This document shows, one piece after another, positions 51,818 through 64,000 of a DNA stretch of 64,000 bases (within the stretch, counting starts at the first letter, position 1; each line of letters starts with the position of its first letter). This DNA is from Todiramphus chloris collaris (Eukaryota > Chordata > Aves > Coraciiformes > Alcedinidae), in NCBI GenBank assembly GCA_025345505.1, contig JANVCC010000073.1, positions 5,531,448 to 5,595,447 of the forward strand, given 5' to 3'. The notes under the pieces are model-generated. The model was given only the letters and a program-made list of their open reading frames with translations, made no database searches and was not told the origin of the DNA. A program made the translations under genes and the position numbers.

Positions 51818-53165
51818 GTAAGTCCGTGAAGCTTAATGCTTAATGTAAATAACCCTGTTTCAAAGGAACGTTGACATTTTTTTAGTTAATTCCAGTAATT
51901 TATAAAACACCCTGCTACTAACACTGCAGCGTTAACAAGTGGTGCTCTTGCACAAGGTTTTAAAATGAAACACTGCCAATTTGTAAGTGCTAATGCCTGT
52001 CATATGTAAAGCTCTATACGTAGTGCCCATTAAGAGTAGCAGAGACTGTGCCCCACTAAGTGTAGCAGAAACTGCCAGAAATTATACTTTGGTTGTACGT
52101 TATTATTGTACATCTGTTTCTGTAAATGAAAATAGGATTGTGGAATTTTTTGTAACTGAAGAAGTAGAGGCAAGTTGTGATACGAATCAGGAATTTGCAG
52201 AATTCCTGAGGAGGGCAAAATGGGGAAAATGAGCTTAATCATCGGAGAAGGGAGTGCTGCAAAGGAAACTGAGAATCTCAGTGGAAGGAGTATTCAAAGA
52301 CAAGCATGAACTTGTCTCTGTAAGTAGCAGAAGAGGATATATAATAACCAAACGGTATGTAATAGCAAAAGGCTGTGTATAGGGAGTAGGAATGGCCTCA
52401 TAGGCATGAACTTCAGGAGTCCTTTGAAGGGACTTCTAAAGAGCAAGACAAGGTATTTAAAGATGCAGTCAGAACATCACAGTCTGGTCCCCGAGAGAGA
52501 ACAACTCAAGTGAATGTTGGCATTTTATTTATAAAAAGGTGTGATGTATCAGGATTTCTCATTATTTATAGTTAATTGTCATAATCCCTGTTTGAGAATG
52601 TGGTAAGTGATAGGTGGGAGTCATATGTTAACCTTCTAGTACTATTTCAGGGTCGTCGAGGATAATAATGCCCTCTTTCTGTGGGGCATAGGAGTTCATG
52701 GTCAAAAAACTAAAATGAAAACGCATCCAGGTGAGATATGAACAGAAAACACATTGAGGAGAATTTAGTTACTGCATAGGTCACCTGGAGAGGCAGTTGA
52801 GTCACCATCATTACAGGTTTTTAGAATTATATTTTCTTAAAATAGAAGTAGGATAAAAGCACAGGAAACTGCTGCCTAATATGTGGGGTTTTTTATTCAA
52901 CGGGATGGTTTTCCACCCTGCCCTTTATTTTTCTGCCCAAGACTAAATTGATAGTTTGGACCTAAGTATAAACCATTGGAGAGAGACATTTTTGACAGTA
53001 TGTGGGAAAACAAAGCCAAGCAGGGCCTTCTTGGTTCAGTTCTCGTTATCAGGCATCTATTGATACACATGGAAATTATCTTGCAACAAGACGAAGCTCA
53101 CTGTTTAAAACTGCTGTTTAAACACTGATCTGAATCTTACCTTTTATAAGCACCGAACTAACTTA

Positions 53166-53250
53166 AAATATATACTTTATATACTTTATACACTAATACA
53201 TACTAATATTTTTAAATATACTTTATATACTAATATATACTTTATAATAA
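53166..53250. repeat. TATACTTTATA imperfect tandem repeat
   Basis: Several imperfect units of TATATACTTTATATAC and ACTAATACATACTAATA in about 85 bases. It is a decayed A/T-rich minisatellite. Confidence 0.75.
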
Positions 53251-54774
53251 TTTCAACACTGAGAGTTACTTGAGGATATCAATCCAGACCATGGACCAAT
53301 GACACCTTCAAAAAGCTTTTACAGTAGCTCTAGGTGATGGCTGTTAGATCTTGAAACACTGAACACCATGCGTTGGTGCGGGGCCTTGATTGTTAGAGTG
53401 TGGTAGAGCAGATGAGATTTAGTCATGTGTTTCTCTGTCCCACTGACACAGAGTATAAGCCATTTCACATAATTACTGCTTGTTCCTGTTGTCTTCTAGC
53501 AAGTTGTTTGTTCAAGTATGACTCAAGATTAGTAAGATCTCTTAAAGGATTTCATCTGCTTAGAAGTGGGTGCTGTTGTACGTATTGCAGATCTCTTCAC
53601 AAAGAAATACCTGTGCCTTGGAAGGATTGGTACGATGCGTATGAGTAACACCAAGAAATTTTGCTAAATGAAACAGTTTTTCGTACTTTCAGAGGCTGAA
53701 CTGCAGGCTAGGTAATGCTGTCCCCAGTGATGCTTCAAAGCGTGCAGGCTTTGCGTGACTTGCAGACTTCTGCCAGTCTAGATCAGTCAGTAGAAATTAA
53801 CAGAATGACAATCGTTAGAATTACAAAACAACAGCAAAAATTAAATAGTGAAGTCACACCATTAATATTTATCTTCAGTCTAATATTCTAAGTGATCTTT
53901 GTAACATCTTACACATTCCTGAATGGCTGCTAGACAGCATGTCACCCAGTCTGCTGCAGTCAGAGGGGCGGTTGACTAGAACGAGCGCTGTGCTGAGGAG
54001 ATGTGCTTTCAGAAGATGCTGCTCACCTTCTGCCATAGATAGGTCACGGGGCGTGATGGCTCTTAGTTATCCTTTAACCAGACATTATGTTCCAGACAGG
54101 TCACATTCTGAACTGACACCCAATTTCAGTTTAAAATGAGATTTTTTTTTTCAAGGGGTTACTTAAATGTGAATTGCTTCTGCGTCCTGTATGAACGTAG
54201 TATTAGAGCTAAGAGAATTATCATATGAGCAACCTTCCAATTGCTTGGAATCATCTTCTCTGTTTAAGATAGATTTACATTCACATCCAAAAGTTCAACC
54301 CATGGCACTGTCAAGCTGAAATAGGGATGAGTTTGTTTAACAACACGTATCACACATATTTGGGAAGATGAGCAAAGATAATGAACTGTTCAGAACGTCT
54401 ACCTATATGTCAGATTCGCTCGCAGAGGGAAATTATTAAGAGGTAGAAAACCACCTACAAAAGTACTTGTCATCCATCTACTCTAATCTGATGGAATGGA
54501 AGTACTGAAAGAGCTCTTGCATAAAATTATAGCTAATGTACAATTTTCAGTCATCTAGATTTTTTAATATTGTGTCGTTAAAGCTGTAAAAGGGGAGGGG
54601 GAGCACTGGGCCTCTATTAAATCAAGGACAAGAAAACACCTGCAAGAAACAACTCTCTCTGAAAAAAATTAATTAGACCGCTTTCCCTTTGAAATGATAT
54701 AACTCTTAACCGTGCTACACATAGAAATGCAAATGGGTTGTGAAGCTGCATCCCCAAGTGTGCATTTCAAATAT

Positions 54775-55185
54775 TGGTGAGCACTTCCTCATGTGAGTAC
54801 TGAAATCAATGCAATTATGTGCATGATAAAATGGTCACTGACATGATTAACAGTGGCATAACTGGGCCCCAAATTAACGCTTAGAAATATGTCATGATTC
54901 TGCCCCTATTAGTATGGGTAGGACATTGCTCTGCAGGAACTGTGTCCCAGCGTGCCACCATTCATCATGTGAAAGGTGGCAGAACTTGTCCTCGGAGGGT
55001 TGGGTTACTTGGAGTAGCGTGGAAGAAAAAAAGAAAAAATCCTTTAGATGGTCATGCTGTGGAATTGCTACTGAGACACTAATCTGCATGTTCTCCTCGA
55101 AGTCAGTGGGACCATCTACATGAGTAACAGTCCACTGGTGTGTGCTCCAGTCTTATTGTAATTCAGTCCCGTATCTGGCCAGACA
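54775..55185. repeat. Two relics of an old amniote interspersed repeat
   Basis: At 54775-54865 (CTCATGTGAGTACTGAAATC, then CTGGGCCCC) and 55090-55185 (GAAGTCAGTGGGACCATCTA, then CATGAGTAACAGTCC) the text resembles a family seen in turtles, crocodilians and birds. That family has GTCAATGGGACTACTCA and TGAGTAA patterns. The match is from memory and partial, and the two relics may belong to one broken copy. Confidence 0.35.
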
Positions 55186-56956
55186 GCCACTAACAGTTTA
55201 TCCCATTTTCAGCTACACAGGGACTTTTGTGTCTCATTATCAGCAGCAAAACTGGATCCTTAGTGAAGATGGATCCCAAGTCTTGCGCACAACTACATTC
55301 CAATAAGCTGGCTGCATTTTACACCATAAAAGTGCATGATTTGGGGATTTTTCTCTGGTACGGTAGCAAATCCAAATCGCCTAACAGTCTGTCATATCTG
55401 TTTGGTCAAGCAGTAAATGAAATAGAGCTGCCTAATGCTCATGGAGTTTTCTAATGATGAAAAGTAGGGATCTGAGTCCATTGTAATCACTGGGTGTGGT
55501 ACCCAGTCAATTTGCACAGAACCAGCATGGGGGTAGACTGGAAATAAGTCGTGTGATGTATATCAGGGCAGTAGGAGGTGAAAGAGAGTGAGATTATATT
55601 GTATTTAACATTTGCTTAATTTTTTTGTCAAAAAACACATTAGATGGTCACTAATTCATTCTCTGGTGTTTCCTTTGAAAAGAAGAGCTGCTTTGTTTTT
55701 CTTTTTTATACTGGGGAGGAGATAAAAAGAAAACCTGATTTTTTTTCACCAGTACTTCTTGTGACGTATAGATTTTGTCTTACTAATTAGAGGGAAATAA
55801 AAGTTCCTAAGGCAATGATGCCAGCATGTTAAAGAGAAGGACATAGCCAGATCATCTGCTGATGTGAATTGGGAGAGCTTCACTGGAGGCAACGGAGCTT
55901 TGCTGGTTGATACACCAGCTGAGGATACCTTTTGTCAATGAGAGGAGACATGAAAACTTAATTATGCTTTCCTACCTGCCCAAACAGGTTTCTGTTTTAT
56001 GAACATGAGTTGGTTTTACTCATGCAAATACATCTGCAGTTTCAGTGAGGTGTCTTGGATGAATAAGAATACGTGAGGATCAATAAGGTTCTTAGGATGG
56101 GAGGCATTAATATGAAACAATATCAAGCACCAAGTAATGTTCTGCATTGTTTTCCACAGGAACCATCAGAAAACAAATACAGCTGTGGAACTGAAAAGCC
56201 CTGATAGAAACACTGCTCCAGAGCTTTTGAATTAATAACTGACTTTCTCCTAACATGGCCTGATTCACATAAAGTACCTTAAACTAAAAGATTTCCTTTA
56301 GCACTGATGAAATTTAGGTGAACTAAAATGCGGTGCTCTAGATTCTGGTGCTGTTACTTGTGATGAGAAGTTTCTGCTGATTTGAGTAGGCCCATGAGAA
56401 ACGTAGCACAAGAGTAAAAATACGTGCAGGCAACTTAAGCACTGCAGATTTCCACCTAATTTTATTGCTATTGTTACACTCTAGGTCCCCTTTTGAAATT
56501 CACCATTCATATTATGTGCTTCACACCTCAGCAGCAAAAGGCAGTTGTTGAGTGTTGCAGGTTCTAAGAATCAGTTTTATTTAAACTTACGGGGAAGAAA
56601 ACGCCTTTTTGGGGGTTTGTTTCTTGCCTGAATGCCGAGTGACCTCCAGCGGCCACCCTCCCAAATCACATCCCCGACCATCTGCAGGCTGCTGAGAGCT
56701 CTGGCAGAAGCTGAGTGATGAAGGTAGCAGCTCATAATATTCCCAGTCGTATTCCATCCAGCATCACTGGAAAAGAGTCCAAGCAAGAATTCGGATTAGG
56801 GCATGAATGCATTTTGAGTGAATAAATGGATCGTTTCCTACCTCTTTACTTATTGCACAGTATTGACAATGCTTCTTAATTTTTTGCCTTGATGTTTTTT
56901 GTCTTTTAGCAGACATATGTTGTATTTTCCTGGCTCTTTAACATCATGTCTTACAG

Positions 56957-57129
56957 GTATGACTCGGATGGCCATCTGACCAACGCAACCTTCCCAACCG
57001 GGGAAGTCAGCAGTTTCCACAGCGATGTGGAAAAACTGGCACGAGTGGAACTTGATACTTCAAACAGAGAGAATGTGATCACAGCCACAAACTTCACAGC
57101 TACCTCTACAATATATACTTTAAAACAGG
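56957..57129 (+). CDS. TENM1: TENM1 exon: YD-repeat barrel
   Basis: This 173-base exon begins with the G that completes glutamate (E of VYEYD) and ends with one base of the next codon (CAGG|GTAATG). It codes for YDSDGHLTNATFPTGEVSSF, HSDVEKLARVELDTSNRENV and ITATNFTATSTIYTLKQ. The YEYDSDGHLTNATFPTG segment is a canonical YD repeat and lines the spiral of the barrel. NAT and NFT are potential N-glycosylation sites. EVSSFHSD.EKL..VELDTSNRENV closely follows TENM1. The donor GTAATG is the weakest in the window, and the open frame runs on for over 200 bases past it, so intron retention here would add an unrelated tail. Confidence 0.96.
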
Positions 57130-59331
57130 GTAATGAAAGCATTTCTTTTATTTCTTCCCTAATCATTACATTTCAAACCCTAGACATGATTGCATTCTTA
57201 ACTATTTGCCAAAAACAGACGCGAGACTTAGTTCATTTGTTTCTTTCTTCCTGCAGTGCAAATAGCTGCTTAAAATTCTCCTGGAGTATCAATTTGAAAC
57301 AAAGCACAAGCAAATTCTTCTCCTTCTGGAAGAGTCCCATGGAGAGATTCTAGTTATTGAAATCTCTGGTGTCTCCAGACTTTACATGCTACTTTTTACT
57401 GCAGTATCTGGAGGACTTAGTCTGACCCATAATACTCTGAGCTTTGTTTTTCTGAGAAATACTGCCCAGAAGAATGACATTCTCTACTAAGGTTTTAGAA
57501 AAAAAGCCTTTTTTGGCCAATGAGGTGGATTCTTTCTGGTAGTGCCGTGTCCTGGTGATAGTGCTCCTGGTGATAGGAGATTCTGACTCAACCCCCTGTA
57601 GAGACCACAGTATTTCCCTGGCAATATCATACACCTCGAGAAAAATTTACTCTCCTTCTATTAGAAGTGCCCCAGTGTCATCCTCCAGATTTTCCAGATT
57701 CATCACCAAAGTTCGGATTTTATATAGATTAATTGATCTGGGCTTTTTTCTCGTTGTTGATTCTTTTTTTTGTCATTAGTGGATTGTTCAGGCTTTGAGA
57801 GAGCAGATGCTGGGAAATAGCTCTCTGATTTCCTTCCAGGTCTGTTACAGAAAAGCTTTGTGACTCTGAGCAAATCACAGAAATTTTCTTCCTCTCAGAT
57901 TTAGCTGTAAAAAAAAATAGGAAGAACTCACCTCAGAGAATACTCACTCATTTCTCTTTACTATTGCATTGCAGAGAAAGCACTGAATAAGTGGAAATAA
58001 TTCTATTATATTGTTGTATTGCCTGTTATGCTTTGTCCAAGTGACCCCATCTGCTCCCAATACTGACTGCTTGTTTGTGTGTCTGTCCTTAAATCTGAAA
58101 TTCCTCAGAGTTGGATTCTTACCAAATTCTGTCTCAGGAAGGTGCTGGCATGCTATGGGCAGTGCCAGAAACAAACAGCTGTAATTGTTATTATACCTAC
58201 CATATTTATGAATTCATATAATTTGCATATTTCCATCTCTGTGAAACTGTCAGGAAGCCCCCAGTGAACAGCCAGTTAGACGTGATATCCTCACGTCTGA
58301 GTCACAAAGTCTCTTTTAATGCAATGCCTTTTATCTTCACTTTCTGACATACCCAACTGTTTTCCACATATTCACGTCTCAAGCTGGACCAGTTACTTCT
58401 GTGTCAACCAGCTTAGAAAAAAGAGATGCTTTTCGTAGCCCCTAGCTGGTACGAATTCAGCTGCATTTTAAGGGTGAGACTTTGGCTTTATCTCTTAGTA
58501 CTAAACCTTTAGGCTTATGATGGAGTTGGCCTTGGCAGCTGAGCCACAGTAACCTCCTGACCAAATGTGAGGCGATGTGGCAGAGCTGTGTCTCTGTGTC
58601 CTTCCAGTGGAGACCTGCTCTGGACCTTCTGTGTGATTCTGGCAGTTTTGGGGAGGAGGAGGAGGCTGTGCTAGGTCATCCCAGCTGCTCTCAACACCCT
58701 CCATAGCACAGTTCTGAGCCTCTGGAGCTGCTCGCTGTGACACCGTTGCTGACCCGTTCATTTTTCTGCCACCAACCACTTCCCACTGGGTCTCATGCAC
58801 CAAGCTTCAAGCTCGTGGCTGACCATCACTGTGTCTCTACCCCAGGGTCCTGCTGCTAGTGGGGAAGAGGAGGAGGTTTTAGTACAGTGATAAAAAGGGA
58901 CAGAATGAGATCCTGACCATCACCCTAGACATTTTGAAAGCAGTTTTCCTGCCTGACCTCACATACTCCTAGCAGTTTTCCAAGCAGCACACTATCCTGT
59001 TAACAGATCCCAGCGTGCTCAAATCATCACAATATCTGTGGTCAAAACCCAGCCTATGGGTTTGCATACTGTTTAACTGAGAGCAGAAACTCTTTTATTC
59101 CTGCTGCAGGAAATCATGACAATGGAAATCATCAGGCCAAATATAATAGAAAGCCCTTTAGACATGGGATGGCCGAGGGGTTACAGGTTGCAAAAATCCC
59201 ACTTCAGTTGTTGCATGTTCAGCTGTCTGTAATCTAGCAAACAAACTCTATTGCACCTGACATTTGCTTCATAAATCCAGAGATCTGAACTTTTCTCTGT
59301 TACCTGTTTTTGGTGGTTGTTTTTTTGACAG
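57130..59331 (+). other. TENM1: Intron (2.2 kb)
   Basis: Donor GTAATG, acceptor TTTTTTTGACAG. No repeat, exon or RNA gene recognised; a GC-richer stretch lies at 58500-58860. Confidence 0.8.
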
Positions 59332-59567
59332 ATAACACGCAGAATATTTACCGGGTCAGCCCAGATGGGTCTCTGAGAGTCACTTTTGCCAGTGGAATGG
59401 AAATCACACTTAACACGGAGCCTCATATTCTAGCAGGGGTTGTCAGCCCCACTTTAGGGAAGTGCAATATCTCCCTTCCTGGAGAACATAACTCAAATCT
59501 CATTGAATGGAGGCAACGGAGGGAGCAGACCAAAGGCAATATCTCCACGTTTGAGAGAAGGCTAAGG
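59332..59567 (+). CDS. TENM1: TENM1 exon: YD-repeat barrel, last visible exon
   Basis: This 236-base exon is entered in phase 1 (split Asp) and ends in phase 0 (CTAAGG|GTAAGG). It codes for NTQNIYRVSPDGSLRVTFAS, GMEITLNTEPHILAGVVSPT, LGKCNISLPGEHNSNLIEWR and QRREQTKGNISTFERRLR. DGSLR..FASGMEI.L..EPHILAG and NLIEWR.R.EQ.KG are barrel motifs shared by teneurins, and the LGKCNISLPGEHN form is TENM1. NIS occurs twice (KCNISL, KGNIST) as possible glycosylation sites. The next family segment (AHNRNLL...) was not found in the remaining 4.4 kb, so the following exon lies outside. A frame open past the donor ends at a stop at 59586-59588. Confidence 0.97.
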
Positions 59568-61078
59568 GTAAGGCTTCCTCTTGTGTAAAGTGCAGTGTTC
59601 CCTTTGAAACTAAGATCATGTTGAAATGTTCTACTTTGTAAGAAGAGCAACGGAAAGTTTGTATCAATAGTGGACCCCAGCCATGAATTTCAAAACCAAA
59701 CTCCTCCACCAGTTACAGAGATGTTTGATCTCTCTTTGATTTTGGTTGTGAGACTTGACCTCAAGACATAATTACGTTTTTCTTCTTCCTCTTCTTTTTC
59801 AACTGAGAACTTAATTATGTCTTTCTAAGAAGCTGTGAGCAAAGGACGATGTGTAGCTACTCTGGCACAGCAGCAGAGTTGGAGCCACATTCTGCCTCCC
59901 TCAGATCTATCGACCTGCTTCTGGGGGAAATGGCAGAGGGGCAGAGGGTCTCACAGGGTACACCTTGGGTGTCCTGGCCAGTGCATTTCCTGCAAGCCAG
60001 AGCAATGTAGAGCCTCCTCATGTATCCAGACAGGCTGGGTGTTCTGCCCTCTACCACACGCTCTCCAACCCCCTCGCTCCCTCTGGCTGGGTTACACTAT
60101 GGCTCTAATAAAGAATTACTTCAACATTGCATCCCTGGTTTATTTTTATCTGTCAGGAGAACTCACAGATTACAATGACAGATGGTCAACATTCAGCGTT
60201 TAATTAGATAACACTAAGGCTCAAATAGACTGCTACCTGGCAGAACAGGTTTTTTATAAAATCACTTCTTTTTTTTCACATGAATACCCCTTAAAATGCC
60301 TGTAACAGTAGCACGACTGCAAATTCTGGCCTTAAAAATATTGCATTTTTAACTGCAACCTGTCTGGATAGGTATTATATCTGAAAGTACATCTGTTAGC
60401 TCTGAAAATATAGAGATGGGTATTAAAATCTCTGGATTGTCTTTTGGTTATGAGATCCTGTTTTGTTTTGGGGTTTTTTTTTTAAGTCTGTCATCTGTTT
60501 GGTTTTCAACTGCACTGATGAATCAGAAACACAAGCCTTGGATGATCTTGCCAAACTGGCTACTGCCACTGTGAAACACCCATTTGAAAGGGTATCTTTC
60601 AGATTTGATAGTCACAGTTACTTCATTAGGATCCTGCAAGTGGGGCAAAGCTTCATTTTTTTTTTTTTCTTGCCCATCTTCTGCCTGCCTCCTATCCAGC
60701 ATGATGTGAGTCTTCATAGCTCTGACTAGGGAGAACTAGCAGAACTTAGGACAGTGGCAAACGTGGGTTAAGATGGTGGGATCCAAACTAGCATCCTTTT
60801 TTTTAATGTCTCACATTACCTAATCAATGGATTTCTGTGTGATTTTGTGCAGGTTTTTTAATGAACTTACATACTAAAAGTCTTAGATGGAAAGGATGTA
60901 GTCAGTCATCTATTCTTACATTGCCAGGGCCAAGTTGCTCATGACAGTTCTATTTAATGTAAACTACTGCTCCACAGTTTTCCTATTGCACAGTTTGTAT
61001 TTTCGGTTGTTGATATTGATTGCAGGTTCTTTTAACTCAATTTCACTTGCTTCTGCATGATCCTTAATATTGCCTGGC

Positions 61079-61103
61079 AAAAAAAAAGGGGGGGGGGGGG
61101 GGG
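61079..61103 (+). repeat. A9-G16 homopolymer junction
   Basis: Nine A are followed directly by sixteen uninterrupted G (61088-61103) and then TTGG. A G-run of this length can fold into a G-quadruplex on the + strand (the non-template strand of TENM1). It is also a typical place for length variation and sequencing error. Confidence 0.95.
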
Positions 61104-62137
61104 TTGGAATTCACAGGTTTGTCAGGATTAAATGGATTCTGGCTAGAGGCATAAAATGTTCATAGAAATACTGCAGCACTGAAGCTATTGGAGCTCAACT
61201 GATTGACTCTGGATAAGTCTGTTGGTGCACAGAACCACTTGTGTCCTGCACCTTCTCCTTCACCTTCAGTCAGTGACAAGATGGAAGGTGAAATGCAAGA
61301 GTGATTTTGATGTGCTGCTGTCGTGTGTTCTCTGTCCTTCCAAAAGTATCCACTAGCATCACAGCAGTTGACCACTGTGTTGTTATTTCTGAAAGCTGTG
61401 TCTTTTTATACCTACCCAAGACCAAGGGGGGCTTATTGGTTGTCCCTGCCTACTCAGAAGGACAAGTCAGCTGCCTGTATTACAATCTTTTCCCTGTTTA
61501 GGACTGTTAAGGCTGTTAGTGACAATAAGAAGGACTTTGGAAGGCAGGTGAACTCTATGGATCCTGGAGTTCAGCTTTCACCAAGAGAAGTTTGCATGGG
61601 ATGCTGGTAGAACAAGGAGGCAGTGGAGGTAGAAGGAGCTGGAACAGTGCAGCTGATGAGGAAGTCAGAAGAGCGGCAGAATTTACCCAGACAGCTCTTT
61701 CCTTGCTGATTAAAGAAAATATGCAGGACAGCAGGAGCAAAAATACCATCATGTAGTGTGTTTGAAGCAGTACGCCAGATAATGAAAGGGATTTAGGGCT
61801 TGCTTATTGACACTTGAGTAACGCTGAGAGAAAAAAAAATGTGTAGCATCATTAGAAGCCCTCATGCTGGATGAGATTCTGATGAGACCTTCTGAAAACT
61901 TCTAGTGAGATACATTTTAAAAAGAAAGTTTTTAAACACTTAATATGCCATAACTGGCACAATAGGAAGTGTGTTAGAAAGCTTGCAATGTAGGGCAGAA
62001 AGAACTGTGCTGAACTTTGAAAATATATGTAAAGAAAAGCTCTGGGGATTGGACCAGTTCTCCATGGAAATGAACAGAATTGCAGGAGCCCTCAGTGAAA
62101 GAAAGATAACAGCACAATGGGAGAGTTTTCTGAGAAA

Positions 62138-62186
62138 GAAAGAAAAAAAAAAGAAAAAAAGAAAAGAGAGAGAGAAAAAAAAAAGC
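62138..62186 (+). repeat. Purine-rich AG tract
   Basis: Almost 50 bases of only A and G (GAGAAAGAAAGAAAAAAAAA and onward, including GAGAGAGAG). It is a simple purine repeat with potential for triplex structure. Confidence 0.9.
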
Positions 62187-64000
62187 CTAGAAAGGAGGTT
62201 TAAAGATGTTACTTACAATCAGTCCTGATACCCTCGTCACTGAAACAAATGGCTTTGACTGCTAAGAGATATAAATTATAAGGCAGGTAACTGGGGATGA
62301 GATAAAGGATGACCTAGTTGAAGAGAAGAAAGCTTTTCCTTCTTTGCCTGGTCCTAACATTTTTAATTCTTAATTGCAATTAGCAACCATCTTGAAAGCG
62401 TGTCACTTTATTACTGTGACTTCCAGTTTTGGAAAGGGGCACTGTTAGCATGTTCTGAATAATGCTGTAAACACCGTGTTTTAAAAAGTGGGATTTTTGC
62501 TTAGTGTGATTTCCCTGCTCTAGAAATAGAGCAGAAGTGAACTGAAATGCTAGAACAGACATCTAACTTCATCTCAGTATCTAAATCAATGTGGGAAACA
62601 GGAATTAATCACAGGTTTCCTTTAAGTGCAGAACTGCCAGCCCTGGTGCTTCCTGAAAGTATATAAAACAGTCTGTAGACATGTATGCATTTTATATTAA
62701 TAATAAATCTATGTACAATCAGGCATTTTAACATCAATCTTAATCTAGCAAGACTTCTTTTTTATCAATTGAACTGCTATTTTAATTGACTTCTAAAAAT
62801 GAAGCAAAGGCTGTTGTTAAAACCAATGAGCATGATGCATAGTAATGCACTGATTAGAATGCAGCTCTGTTCCCTCCTGGCTTTTGCATAACTTAGAGGA
62901 ACTTGGCATTGGATGCAGTCCAGGTTTTATAACTGAATATCTACAAAATTGAAAATTGAATGGTTGGCCAGTTTTACTTATTTTGCTGGGTTTTTTTTTT
63001 TTTTCCTATTAACAAAAAAGGAAGTAACTGGCCTCAATTCAAAAGTCCTGCAGATACAGACTATGACAGCTCTGTTTATTATTGCATTTAGCAAATGATC
63101 TCCTGTTATTCACTGGTCTTATAGCAAGGTCTGATGACAGGACCAAACCCTCTGCCAGTGTGTGTCTGCTTATGTTGACTCAAATCAAAACACAGACAAG
63201 GCAATAATACAATTACCTGATTTATATGTTGCAGGCAGTTTAGGCTTGAGAATGGAAGTCAAGAGAAGTGCACATGTATGTGATTACTTACACTGCAAAA
63301 TTTCTAGCTGTAAAACTAATGGAAGTAGAGTCAACAAATGTTTAAAAATATATAATTATATAATATATAATAATAAACCTTTTCATGCACTACTAACATT
63401 ATTATTATTGAAGTCAGCTGAATTTTCTCCCTGTTTTCATCAGCTGAAGCTCTGACCTGGCATTGCTTTCAGAAACCAGTTTTCCCTGACTTGTAACAGA
63501 GCACATGAGCTCCAGCCTCTCACAGGGGCTCTTTACTACGCTGTATATATGTTGGAGGAGTTGGCTTTAAGAAGCCAATGGGATTTGAAATCAGCTGTCC
63601 AGTGACAACGTTGAAATGCAGCTTCCTGCCCATGTATCATCCTTTAGAAGGGTGTTAAATTTAACTTATACCTAATACAAGAAAATAAACAGATGAGTCA
63701 TAAAATGTGGAATACAAGGAAAGTAATGGCATCCAAGCAAACTTTATTTTAACTCTGAGCTGTCAAATACTGCTGCTCTCCTCTTCGCTCCTAATTCCGC
63801 CTCTGTTTGGTTTTCACTCTTATTTGTTGCATTGTCCCTGAAATTTAGATTGCAAGTGATTTTCTTTCTCCTAACTGCATTCTACAATAATAATAATCAT
63901 AGCAATAAGAACATTAGATATGTACATAGACAGTAAATGAGTATGAGCCAGGGTATATCCCCTGCTTGCTTGTCAGTTTTTCTACCACCAAGAGGGTTTG

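Larger units (their letters stand above)
51818..56956 (+). other. TENM1: Intron (5.1 kb)
   Basis: The donor is GTAAGT. The acceptor CATGTCTTACAG has a short pyrimidine tract, with more T-rich sequence upstream at 56876-56910. It contains a TA-rich imperfect repeat at 53166-53250 and weak relics of old amniote repeats at 54775-54865 and 55090-55185. Nothing else is recognised. Confidence 0.8.
1..64000 (+). other. TENM1: TENM1 gene, internal part (11 exons plus introns)
   Basis: Eleven exons on the + strand join through GT-AG introns into 873 continuous codons. Teneurin-1 is a large type II membrane protein of neurons that forms dimers and binds latrophilins and other teneurins across synapses. 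The paralogue choice rests on the protein text. The segments [58 protein letters not shown] and TLGKCNISLPGEHN follow TENM1 as I recall it, whereas TENM2, TENM3 and TENM4 differ at these places (for example NDANCDC for the third). This is family recognition from memory, without an alignment. Exon phases agree at every junction and there is no in-frame stop, so the gene looks intact here. Both ends of the gene lie outside the window. Confidence 0.95.
59568..64000 (+). other. TENM1: Intron (5' part) after the last visible exon
   Basis: Begins with donor GTAAGG and continues past the window end. It contains the poly(A)/poly(G) junction at 61079-61103, a purine-rich tract at 62138-62186, a T-run at about 62990-63004 and short A/T-rich repeats near 63345-63380. 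No teneurin exon was found in it. Confidence 0.8.

Noticed and set aside
60463..60729. Possible next TENM1 exon after 59567
   Set aside because: The translation does not resemble the expected continuation (AHNRNLL...) and lies in intron sequence between T-runs.

Overview
The window is an internal piece of one large, intron-rich vertebrate gene on the + strand: teneurin-1 (TENM1). Eleven exons can be placed by consensus splice sites, continuous reading frame and close similarity to the TENM1 family as I remember it. They are 1057-1318, 4098-4365, 10002-10145, 14973-15222, 16097-16117, 20157-20389, 31181-31335, 49161-49527, 51307-51817, 56957-57129 and 59332-59567. Joined, they give 873 uninterrupted codons. 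The gene enters the window already in progress and leaves it unfinished: no start codon, promoter, stop codon or poly(A) site of the gene is visible. The organism is most likely a bird. A CR1 retrotransposon remnant lies in the first large intron, and a long terminal repeat of a type I recognise from bird genomes lies near 38.7-39.2 kb. I cannot name the species.

The exons code for the middle of the extracellular part of this type II membrane protein. In order they give the end of the transthyretin-like domain (1057-1318), the fibronectin-plug region (4098-10145), the NHL beta-propeller (about 14973 to the first third of 51307-51817), and the first part of the YD-repeat barrel (rest of 51307-51817 to 59567). 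Upstream exons (cytoplasmic domain, membrane helix, EGF repeats) and downstream exons (rest of the barrel and the toxin-like C-terminal domains) lie outside.

The most informative element is a 21-base microexon at 16097-16117 coding for NRDTRHS inside the beta-propeller. It keeps the frame whether included or skipped, and matches the seven-residue alternative insert known in the propeller of teneurins. That insert controls which partner (latrophilin or another teneurin) the protein binds.

The rest is intron. It holds the CR1 fragment (1975-2345), a three-copy 60-bp minisatellite (5825-6005), simple repeats, a decayed CTAG-rich repeat field (42058-42570), a degraded LTR (38740-39237), weak relics of old amniote repeats and two CpG-richer patches. 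I found no second protein-coding gene, RNA gene, CRISPR array or prokaryotic feature, and no evidence for an undescribed system beyond the regulated microexon and these repeats.
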